From Bacillota bacterium (GTDB lineage Bacteria; Bacillota; Sulfobacillia; Sulfobacillales; Sulfobacillaceae): 64,000 bases of DNA. Shown here one piece after another: positions 45,075 through 51,369 of this stretch (its first letter is position 1; the number at the start of each line of letters is the position of its first letter). Below the pieces are notes generated by a model. It had not been told where the DNA came from and did no database searches. It saw nothing but the letters and a program-made list of their open reading frames with translations. The translations under genes and the position numbers were made by a program. Location: positions 1 through 64,000 of the forward strand of contig JAJYHT010000053.1 in assembly GCA_021784595.1 (NCBI GenBank), in the 5' to 3' direction.

Positions 45075-45117
45075 AACCGGTGACGTGCTGAATCATTAAT
45101 CGATTCGGCACGTCATC
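45075..45117 (-). terminator. Rho-independent terminator of the permease gene
   Basis: On the minus strand a 14-bp stem with one wobble pair (TGACGTGCCGAATC / GATTCAGCACGTCA) is followed after CCGG by TTTTT. It lies 34 bases past the permease stop codon. Confidence 0.8.
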
Positions 45118-45148
45118 GGTGGAAACAGAAGGGATTCTCAGACGATAG

Positions 45149-46759
45149 CTAGAACGATCCCGCTTCGCGGGTTTCATCGATCGCTTCGAGTGCCGCGCCC
45201 ACGTCTTTGGTGCGATAGCCGCTGGCCACGCCCCAATAGAAGAAGATCAGCGCGAGGATGATGACGACGATTAAGTCCATCGGATAAGGAATGATGTTCT
45301 TCAGTTCGCCCAGTTTCGAAGATCCCACATAGGTCATGCCCAACATCGCGAGTAGGTATACGATTAACCAAACGCCGCTCTTGACGGACTGTCCATCCGG
45401 GCGTTGAATCGAATTGGGGGAAACTGCCGCTGCAATCGCGTACAGGACAACACCAAGAAGAATGGCAATGAGGAGTTTAGAATCCGTAACCCAACCGGTG
45501 AAGTAGACGATTAGGGTACCAATCGCAAATGCCGTGGGAGCAATGATGCCGGACCCGTTGAGCTTAAATGGGCGGCGAGCGTCCGGCGCGGTTCTGCGTA
45601 GAACCGAGAGCGAAATGGGGCCGATAATGTAGGTGAACACGGTAGCTGCTGATATCAGTCCGACCAACGACTGCCAAGATGGAAACGGAAGCAAGAAGAC
45701 TAGACCAAGAATAAAGGCGACTACCAGGGCGCCTACCGGAATTCCGGTCTTTGGATCGATTTTAGCCAGTCCCTTGGGGAAATAGCCGTTTTTGGCCAAA
45801 GCGTACAAGACACGCGTTGTGGAAGCCATATAAACGTTTCCGGTACCGGCTGGAGACAACACCGCGTCGGCATACAGTAGGGTGACAAAGAAACCCAAGT
45901 TCAAGCTGGCGGCCACTTCGGCAAATGGCGAAGTCAAAGCCACGCTGGCCCATCCTTTGGCCAAATCGGCCGCAGGCACGGCGCCCAAGAAGACCACTTC
46001 AAGTAGCACGTACAGAATGATGCCGATGAGAATCGAATAGATGAGCGCCCGGGGAACGTCGCGCTGCGGATTGCGAGCCTCACCAGCTAGGTCTACCGCT
46101 TGGCGGAAACCTAGATAAGAGAAGATAACGCCTGAAGTGGCCAGTGCCACTAGTACACCTGAGCTGCCATCTGGCGCGAACCCGCCGTAATGCGACAGGT
46201 TGACCCAGTGAAGACCAGAAAACAAAAAGACGATGATGGTCAAACTGGGCATGATAAATTTCACTATAGTGACGGTCGTGTTCACTTTGGCGAAACTGCG
46301 GACACCATAGTAGTTGATGATGAAAAAGGCCAACATGAGTAGGGCGGCAACCAAAAGACCGATACCAGACAAAATGTTGGGCGTCGATTTGGCATCCCAC
46401 AGTGCAGGGAACCAGTGCGAGGCGTATTGCATCACGCCTTCTGCCTCAATCGCGGGAACTGAGGCATAGGCAATCCACGCTGCCCACCCCATGATGAAAC
46501 TGGTGAGGTGTCCGTGCGTGTAATGGGGATATCGCGCGATGGATCCAGATTCGGGAAGCATGGCCCCTAACTCGGCGTACACAAGACCAATCAGCAAAAC
46601 CGCGAAACCTCCAAGAATCCAAGCGATGATGCTGGATGGTCCAGCATCGTTAGCGGCGAATAATGCTCCGAATAGCCATCCTGAACCGATAATGCCGCCC
46701 AATGAAGCCATGGTAAGGTCCAAGAGGCTGAGCTCTTTCTTAAGACCCTTATTAATCAA
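45149..46759 (-). CDS. APC-superfamily amino acid permease
   Basis: The product is a 536-residue membrane protein with about 14 hydrophobic segments. The N-terminal LTMASLGGIIGSGWLFG and the central DLAGEARNPQRDVPRALI are classic APC motifs. It probably imports an amino acid; substrate is not predictable. The TTG at 46759 follows AAAGGAGG by 6 bases and is chosen over an upstream frame. It ends with a good terminator. It stands alone. Confidence 0.88.
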   Translation of the reverse strand: MINKGLKKELSLLDLTMASLGGIIGSGWLFGALFAANDAGPSSIIAWILGGFAVLLIGLVYAELGAMLPESGSIARYPHYTHGHLTSFIMGWAAWIAYASVPAIEAEGVMQYASHWFPALWDAKSTPNILSGIGLLVAALLMLAFFIINYYGVRSFAKVNTTVTIVKFIMPSLTIIVFLFSGLHWVNLSHYGGFAPDGSSGVLVALATSGVIFSYLGFRQAVDLAGEARNPQRDVPRALIYSILIGIILYVLLEVVFLGAVPAADLAKGWASVALTSPFAEVAASLNLGFFVTLLYADAVLSPAGTGNVYMASTTRVLYALAKNGYFPKGLAKIDPKTGIPVGALVVAFILGLVFLLPFPSWQSLVGLISAATVFTYIIGPISLSVLRRTAPDARRPFKLNGSGIIAPTAFAIGTLIVYFTGWVTDSKLLIAILLGVVLYAIAAAVSPNSIQRPDGQSVKSGVWLIVYLLAMLGMTYVGSSKLGELKNIIPYPMDLIVVIILALIFFYWGVASGYRTKDVGAALEAIDETREAGSF

Positions 46760-46966
46760 TGGAATCCTCCTTTGTTGACAGAACAATTATGAGGTGAGGA
46801 AAAAAGGACAACCAACAAACCAAAAGTAAATTTCGACATAAGAATCAGAATTCCTGCAACAACGAGATGGTGTCATAAAAGAATTATGCGAACAGGATGA
46901 GTTTTATGCGACAAGATGCGCATATTTATGTGAAAGAAGGAAATATCTAGAAAATCAGGCGGGTCT

Positions 46967-47974
46967 TTATAGGGCACGGGCGGTGGGGTGCAGGAGAGAT
47001 TCGACTAGTGATTGAAGCACGGACAAGAGATTTTGCATTGTGAACTGCGGCTCTTTAATATGAGGAGCGTTCGACAGCAAAGCCTCGGCTCTAGCTATTG
47101 CGATGCGATAGACGGTCAATACTTCCCAAGGGTCTACAGAAAACGAATGCTTGCGCCATTGGCCCATGTCGATGACGTCATCGCCAAGCAAGTCGGGCAG
47201 GGCATGGGGGGCAGTAGACAACGTAACTCCCAGAGATAGTTCGGGAATCACCACGTGGTCAATGCGGGTGGGGTCCCACTCGCAATGAAACAGATGCACT
47301 TCGTATCCGGACAGCATGGCGCGTTCCCCAAACCAGCGAATGAGACTGGTGTGATTCAAACCGGGGGGGCCTTCAAAGCGTATCCGATGTTTTTGTGAAG
47401 ACAGAACATTTGAGAGAAAGTTGGTCCATCCCGCACCACTCACGGTGGCTCCCCAGAAATGCCGGGCTCGATTTCCCTGTTGGCCTGATCCGGACAAAAA
47501 TTGCAGCAGGTGGTATCGGGCTGAGGTGACGGCCTGCTGATCAATATCGGGACGGATCGACGCTTCGAGTTCATCCATCGCGCACTTGGCCATCCCTAAC
47601 AAGGCGGGCACACGAGCGGGCAGTTTATGGCTGAGAGGATCTCCTGTGTGTAAGGTGGCAGAAATAGGAACATCGATAACGGATTGCGCATCGACTGCGT
47701 TCGGTGCTTCCGCTATGATCGCTCGGTGGGCTATCACGAGCTTTTGGTCAACCCGTAACGCAGTGATTAGTTCGGGATGCACTGCTGAGTGGAATACTTC
47801 AGTAAAGGTCGTGAGAGTCTGCAGAATTTCACGAAGAAGAAACGAGGAATCCGCTAGCGATCCTCCAGACAGCATAATGATGGCTTTGGCATGGCTGAAC
47901 AAGTCTGCATAGAACGTGCGAATGCCCCAAGGGGTAATCGCCTCTAGAAGGTAATGGCTCACGTGCGAATTCAT
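46967..47974 (-). CDS. PRK06851-family P-loop protein with both Walker A motifs degenerate
   Basis: The architecture matches the two-P-loop PRK06851 family, including RHFWGATVSGAGWTNFL and the C-terminal block HCEWDPTRIDHVVIPEL with STAPH. In family members the P-loops read like GGPGTGKST and GRPGTGKST; here they are SGGSLADSS (about 36-44) and GPPGLNHTS (about 202-210), so both key lysines are lost. Length (335) is slightly shorter than usual. ATG at 47974 follows GGAGG. It is divergent from the selenocysteine glutaredoxin gene. Function is unknown. Confidence 0.75.
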   Translation of the reverse strand: MNSHVSHYLLEAITPWGIRTFYADLFSHAKAIIMLSGGSLADSSFLLREILQTLTTFTEVFHSAVHPELITALRVDQKLVIAHRAIIAEAPNAVDAQSVIDVPISATLHTGDPLSHKLPARVPALLGMAKCAMDELEASIRPDIDQQAVTSARYHLLQFLSGSGQQGNRARHFWGATVSGAGWTNFLSNVLSSQKHRIRFEGPPGLNHTSLIRWFGERAMLSGYEVHLFHCEWDPTRIDHVVIPELSLGVTLSTAPHALPDLLGDDVIDMGQWRKHSFSVDPWEVLTVYRIAIARAEALLSNAPHIKEPQFTMQNLLSVLQSLVESLLHPTARAL

Positions 47975-48064
47975 CGCTGATGCCTCCGGCTCCTAAGGAA
48001 TGTAATGCCATCATACGGAGCGGACACAAAGAAGGTTCCAACAGATAGATCGAGAAATAAGCGG

Positions 48065-48070
48065 TATAAT
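48065..48070 (+). promoter_or_regulatory. -10 box of the glutaredoxin gene
   Basis: A perfect TATAAT at 48065-48070 lies 37 bases before the start codon. A related TATAAC-like box follows at about 48081. No good -35 box is visible at 17 bases, so activation by a regulator is possible. Confidence 0.45.
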
Positions 48071-48107
48071 AAGCTGTTGGTATAACAATTTGTAGGAGGT
48101 TTTAGGG

Positions 48108-48344
48108 ATGGCTGTTGTGGTCTACACCACCCCCACCTGACCCCATTGCCGGACTGCTAAAAAGTTCTTGCAGGAGCGCAAAGTCCCTTTTAAAGAAGTG
48201 GATGTTTCCAAAGGGCCCCAAGCGGCGCAAGAACTGCAGCGAAAGTCTGGGCAAACCGGCGTGCCGGTGATCATAGTGAATGGAACGGTGATTGTGGGGT
48301 TTGACCGTCCTAAGTTAGTGCGGGCATTGGGTGTTCGTGAATAA
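48108..48344 (+). CDS. Selenocysteine-containing glutaredoxin-like protein (in-frame TGA)
   Basis: The 78-residue protein has a glutaredoxin/NrdH fold: strand VVVYTTPT, active site U11-P-H-C14, helix RTAKKFLQE, and the cis-proline block TGVPVIIVNG. Codon 11 is TGA (48138-48140), exactly where the first Cys of CPHC belongs. Downstream sequence is in frame, conserved and ends with TAA at 48342. ATG follows GTAGGAGGT at a normal distance. A SECIS-like hairpin starts 11 bases after the TGA. The convergent neighbour has the same TGA arrangement. It probably reduces disulfides or persulfides in the cytoplasm. Confidence 0.85.
48151..48167 (+). promoter_or_regulatory. Candidate SECIS hairpin 1
   Basis: GGACT / AGTTC form a 5-bp stem (one G-U) with a 7-base loop GCTAAAA; the loop begins 15 bases after the TGA. 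A G in the first two loop bases and a loop 16-37 bases downstream are the features of bacterial SECIS elements. The loop position is at the near edge. An overlapping alternative stem (CTGC / GCAG) also exists. Confidence 0.5.
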
Positions 48345-48380
48345 AAAGAAAGGACCCTTTTCAAGAAGGGTCCTTTCTTT
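48345..48380. terminator. Bidirectional terminator shared by the two selenoprotein genes
   Basis: A 14-15-bp perfect inverted repeat (AAAGAAAGGACCCTT / AAGGGTCCTTTCTTT) with a 6-base loop has T-rich tracts on both sides. It lies 1 base after one stop codon and 1 base before the other, so it ends both convergent genes. Confidence 0.9.
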
Positions 48381-48381
48381 A

Positions 48382-49032
48382 TTATTGTTTTTGGGCGTCC
48401 AACACCAGTTTTAGCAGTTGCGCCTCGGGGACCGCGCCAGTCACCTCGAGTTTGCCGTTAATCATAGACTTGGGAACCCCATAGACGCTATATTTGCTGG
48501 ATAGCTCGGGAAATTCCCCCGCATCAATCATATCAGCTACAATGTGCGGTGAAGCCAATGCCATATCATGAGCCAGGCGTACAGCCCGGGGACAATATGG
48601 TCAGGTGGGGGTTGTAAAGACCTGAATGTGAAGCGGCTTTGAAATCGTGGCTAACGCCTCACGCGCCTGATCGCTAAGACCGCTGGTATGTGTGGATACC
48701 GCTTTGAGCGCTTCAAGAAAAGCACCAAATTCATGCCCGCTGGGAATTCCTAAAAATCTCACTCCCGTTCGATTTCCGGTGTTGTCTAAGAGCTCGGCGA
48801 CAGGACCTGTAATAGTCTCATTGCCGCCATGCCCCGGTTCTAGCATCGGAGCCTTCTCGGTAGTTTTGACCATCACTAAATCGGAAAGGTCCGCCACTTC
48901 ATTAATCAATTCGTTAAAAGTCTCTGCCATTTCGGCTTCGGGTCCAGCGTAAAATTCGACGGTGACGGCATCCTGCATGCCGTCAAAGAACTGCGAGACT
49001 TGTTGGCTTACTTGACTGTCGAGCAATGCCAT
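48382..49032 (-). CDS. Selenocysteine-containing protein disulfide oxidoreductase (in-frame TGA)
   Basis: The gene encodes 216 residues with two thioredoxin-like units, like archaeal/bacterial PDO. The first unit has lost its CxxC (FYAGPEAEMAE). The second has VFTTPT-U144-P-Y-C147-PRAVRLAHDMALASPHI and the cis-proline YGVPKSM. Codon 144 is TGA (48601-48603) and the frame is open on both sides. The homologous motif is TPTCPYCPRAV, so the TGA replaces the first cysteine. A strong SECIS-like hairpin follows. ATG at 49032 is 10 bases after AAAGGAGG. Confidence 0.85.
48573..48589 (-). promoter_or_regulatory. Candidate SECIS hairpin 2
   Basis: On the minus strand CCGGGC / GCCTGG form a 6-bp stem (one G-U) with a 5-base loop TGTAC. 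The loop begins 18 bases after the TGA and has G as its second base, matching the bacterial SECIS pattern well. Confidence 0.6.
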
Positions 49033-49067
49033 GACTACAACACCTCCTTTTCTAAAAGATAGACGCT

Positions 49068-49688
49068 TTAAGTGCGTTGCACGGGATGGCGTGCCCCGAT
49101 CCATAATGACATCCCGCCGACCACGTTGGCGACGTTAAACCCTTGTTGGGAAAGCCAAGCTGCGACCGATGCGCTTCGGCTGCCCGATGCACAGACAATG
49201 GCGTGGGGCTTAGCTTTGTCGAGTTCCGACATGCGCGCTTGCAATTGTCCCATGGGAATGCTGATAGCACCAGGAATAATGCCAGATCGCAATTCATAGG
49301 ATTCCCGAACATCCACAACAATATAATTGTCAAGGTTTTGCAAGAGCTCGTCAACGGTTAAGTCATGAACTCGTGCAACCGGTAGGCCAGCTTGTTCCCA
49401 TCCCTTGACGCCTTGATCAAAAACGAAGGGCACGGTAATACCTGCTTCTTCAAGGCTATCTTTGGCCGATTGCGCAATCACACTATTTTCCGCGAAAATT
49501 CCGATGGGAGGATTTTGCCCATTTAAGGCCCTCTTTACCTCCTGGCCCCACTGGCGGCGATGGAATGGGAAGTTGTAGCTCCCCGCCGGATGCGCCTTAG
49601 AGTAAGCATGAGGCGGATTGACATCGAGTAAGATAACCGAACCTTGCTGTACTTGATTCATAAAATCCTGCGCAGTCATAGATGCCAT
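49068..49688 (-). CDS. Tandem rhodanese-domain protein, one active site
   Basis: Two rhodanese domains (about 1-105 and 110-206) occur in one 206-residue protein. The second has the catalytic loop IVCASGSRS with its cysteine, and VDVRESYELRSG before it. The first has IGIFAENSVIAQ where the loop should be, with no cysteine, so it is structural or binding. The protein would carry persulfide sulfur in the cytoplasm. ATG at 49688 is 12 bases after GGAGG. It is 28 bases downstream of the persulfide dioxygenase gene and 35 bases upstream of the Sec-PDO gene on the same strand, so the three may be co-transcribed. Confidence 0.85.
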   Translation of the reverse strand: MASMTAQDFMNQVQQGSVILLDVNPPHAYSKAHPAGSYNFPFHRRQWGQEVKRALNGQNPPIGIFAENSVIAQSAKDSLEEAGITVPFVFDQGVKGWEQAGLPVARVHDLTVDELLQNLDNYIVVDVRESYELRSGIIPGAISIPMGQLQARMSELDKAKPHAIVCASGSRSASVAAWLSQQGFNVANVVGGMSLWIGARHPVQRT

Positions 49689-49716
49689 GGATTCATCAAT
49701 CCTCCTTCTCTTAGGA

Positions 49717-50478
49717 TTAGACAGGCGCGGCCACGCCCAAGTTTTCAGCGCGGATAGCGGCTGCACTCTCTGGGGGCGGTTTTAAGAGCATGAGTACCTG
49801 TTCCACAAATTCGTCAGGTTCCGTGAATTGCACAAATCGGTTCCATCGACGTTCATAGCCAATGGTGGATACCGGTTTGGAACTGAGAAAAAGCCCTCCG
49901 CAGGCAGACGCCCCGTAATGTGCCGGATATAACTCGCATGTATCAGGCAATGTTAAAATTTTGTCGCGAATCGAATGAAACTGATCCAAAGCGGCTGCTT
50001 TAACCATTTCGGGGGTTGGGTCCGCTAGGTCTGGTCGTCCAACATCTCCCACAAACAATGAGTCGCCACTCAGTATGAGCCATGGTTCAGAAGCCCTGGT
50101 GGCATCGGTTACGACAAGAGAAATACTATCAGGGGTATGACCAGGAGTTTCCCACACCACGGCTTTGACGTGTCCTAAGTCAATGGTGTCGTTCTGACGA
50201 AGCGGATTGAAATCATAGGCTACAGGAGCCCGATGGCTGAGCGAGACCGGCACGCCCGTTTTTTGAGATAACTCGCGGGCCGCTGAATGATGATCGGCAT
50301 GCACATGGGTTTCGACTATGGCCGTTATCTCCAGTCCTAACTCGGCCGCTCCTAAGATATACGAATCAGCTCCTAGATTGCCCAACGGATCTACCACCAT
50401 AGCCTGCCCTTGTGCCTCGTCGCCTAGCAGAAATGAAGCGCACCCCAGTGACCCGTCCCACATCGGCACAAAAATCAT
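49717..50478 (-). CDS. ETHE1-like persulfide dioxygenase (MBL fold)
   Basis: The protein has the MBL motif THVHADHHSA (His58, His60, Asp62, His63), WETPGHTPDS, and the ETHE1-specific LFVGDVGRPDL. Family members oxidise glutathione or other low-molecular-weight persulfides to sulfite with an iron centre. Length is 253. ATG at 50478 follows GGAGGGAGAGC. It is transcribed away from the CsoR-family gene, and a CsoR-type operator overlaps its promoter. Confidence 0.9.
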   Translation of the reverse strand: MIFVPMWDGSLGCASFLLGDEAQGQAMVVDPLGNLGADSYILGAAELGLEITAIVETHVHADHHSAARELSQKTGVPVSLSHRAPVAYDFNPLRQNDTIDLGHVKAVVWETPGHTPDSISLVVTDATRASEPWLILSGDSLFVGDVGRPDLADPTPEMVKAAALDQFHSIRDKILTLPDTCELYPAHYGASACGGLFLSSKPVSTIGYERRWNRFVQFTEPDEFVEQVLMLLKPPPESAAAIRAENLGVAAPV

Positions 50479-50494
50479 GCTCTCCCTCCTCGCT

Positions 50495-50516
50495 TATATA
50501 CCACCTAGGGTATATA
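50495..50516. promoter_or_regulatory. CsoR/CstR-type operator palindrome
   Basis: TATATACC (50495-50502) and GGTATATA (50509-50516) are perfect inverted repeats around ACCTAG. CsoR and CstR operators have a similar TACC-CCTAGG-GGTA layout. The site lies between divergent genes, one of them a CsoR-family regulator, and overlaps both promoters. Confidence 0.7.
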
Positions 50517-50542
50517 ATGACGGTAGCAGCAAAAAAAGTCAA
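50514..50542 (-). promoter_or_regulatory. Promoter of the persulfide dioxygenase gene
   Basis: On the minus strand TTGACT (-35, 50537-50542) and CATTAT (-10, 50514-50519) are 17 bases apart. The operator covers the -10 box and the start point. On the plus strand a TATAAT (50513-50518) may serve the regulator gene. Confidence 0.6.
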
Positions 50543-50603
50543 CGGTATTTGTTTTGGCGGATCTAGCAAACTACTCTTAAGGGTAACCAGGGAGGGGATT
50601 ATT

Positions 50604-50909
50604 ATTCCAGACAAAGAACAGCCTGTGCGACCTGTGGTTATCGGGCAATATTGGGATACGGGGGACTTGATTCGTCGGATGCGCCGTATTGAAGGACAAG
50701 CTCGGGGCATACAAGCGATGTTAGAACGCGAAGAAGACTGCAAGGCCATCTTAACGCAATTGGCGGCCATGGCTGGAGCGCTGAATCAAGTGTCGCGAGT
50801 GGTAGGAGCTTGTGGATTAGTGGATAGCCTGAGACGAGAGGCTTCTCTGTTGAATCCGGATGATATAAGGGCTGTGCTGGAGGACTTGCAATCGAGAGGA
50901 AGACTATAA
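50604..50909 (+). CDS. CsoR/CstR-family repressor, unusual second Cys, probable ATT start
   Basis: The family core MRRIEGQARGIQAML and EEDCKAILTQLAAMAGAL is clear. Copper sensors use C-H-C and persulfide sensors use two Cys 29 residues apart. Here Cys46 is followed by Cys70 only 24 residues later (VVGACGLVDSL), and the usual His and second Cys positions are Gly and Ser. The start is uncertain: an ATT at 50604 is 8 bases after GGAGG; a GTG at 50625 is the nearest standard start. An ATG at 50517 lies on the predicted -10 box. DUF302 follows. Confidence 0.8.
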   Translation: MPDKEQPVRPVVIGQYWDTGDLIRRMRRIEGQARGIQAMLEREEDCKAILTQLAAMAGALNQVSRVVGACGLVDSLRREASLLNPDDIRAVLEDLQSRGRL

Positions 50910-50934
50910 TCTAACCAGAAAAGAGGCGTGGGCC

Positions 50935-51315
50935 ATGCTGGCATATACCAAACCGACCACCAAAACTTTAGAGGACGCCATTCAGAGTGTGCATCAAGCG
51001 GTGGACGCACACGGGTTTAAGGTGCTTAATGTGTTGAATATTGGGGAGATCCTAAAAACTAAGGGATTTGAGCGGGAGCCCATTGTCATTTTAGAAGTTT
51101 GTCATGCTAAGTCTGCAGCTGCCATGTTGTCTGAAACCATCGACATTGGATTGCTGCTACCGTGTAAAATCAATGTCTACCGCCAGGACGGGGAGATATC
51201 CATTTCAGCTTTGGATCCCACGATGATTAGCCAATTTTTTGACCAACCCAGCGTAACCTCGATGGCCAAGGAAATTGCCGCAACGATTAGGAGCATCGTT
51301 GATGACGCAGTCTAA
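50935..51315 (+). CDS. DUF302 protein
   Basis: The 126-residue protein has the DUF302 fold: KTLEDAIQSVHQAVDAHGFKV, then LEVCHAKSAAAMLSETIDIGLLLPCKINVY. DUF302 proteins are of unknown function but commonly sit beside rhodanese, thioredoxin-like and CsoR-type genes in sulfur oxidisers. It starts 25 bases after the CsoR gene and is probably co-transcribed with it. The two conserved Cys could bind a metal or sulfur. Confidence 0.85.
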   Translation: MLAYTKPTTKTLEDAIQSVHQAVDAHGFKVLNVLNIGEILKTKGFEREPIVILEVCHAKSAAAMLSETIDIGLLLPCKINVYRQDGEISISALDPTMISQFFDQPSVTSMAKEIAATIRSIVDDAV

Positions 51316-51326
51316 ATATGGACGCC

Positions 51327-51359
51327 GGCCAGTGGCCCCATTTTAGAGAGCCACTGGCC
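51327..51359. terminator. Inverted repeat between convergent genes
   Basis: A 10-bp perfect inverted repeat (GGCCAGTGGC / GCCACTGGCC) with a 13-base loop lies between the DUF302 gene and the FAD oxidoreductase gene. A T run is missing on both sides, so function as a terminator is tentative. Confidence 0.45.
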
Positions 51360-51369
51360 ACAGGACGGT

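Noticed and set aside
48108-48344. TGA codons read as Trp by a changed genetic code
   Set aside because: TGA is the normal stop of many genes here, for example glnA, argB and argH.
48382-48564. The PDO tail as a separate 60-residue gene
   Set aside because: It lacks a ribosome site and is in frame with the upstream part across a single TGA, so it is the C-terminal end of the PDO.
50517-50603. Longer start of the CsoR-family gene at ATG 50517
   Set aside because: The ATG lies on the predicted -10 box and operator, and the added residues do not resemble the family N-terminus.
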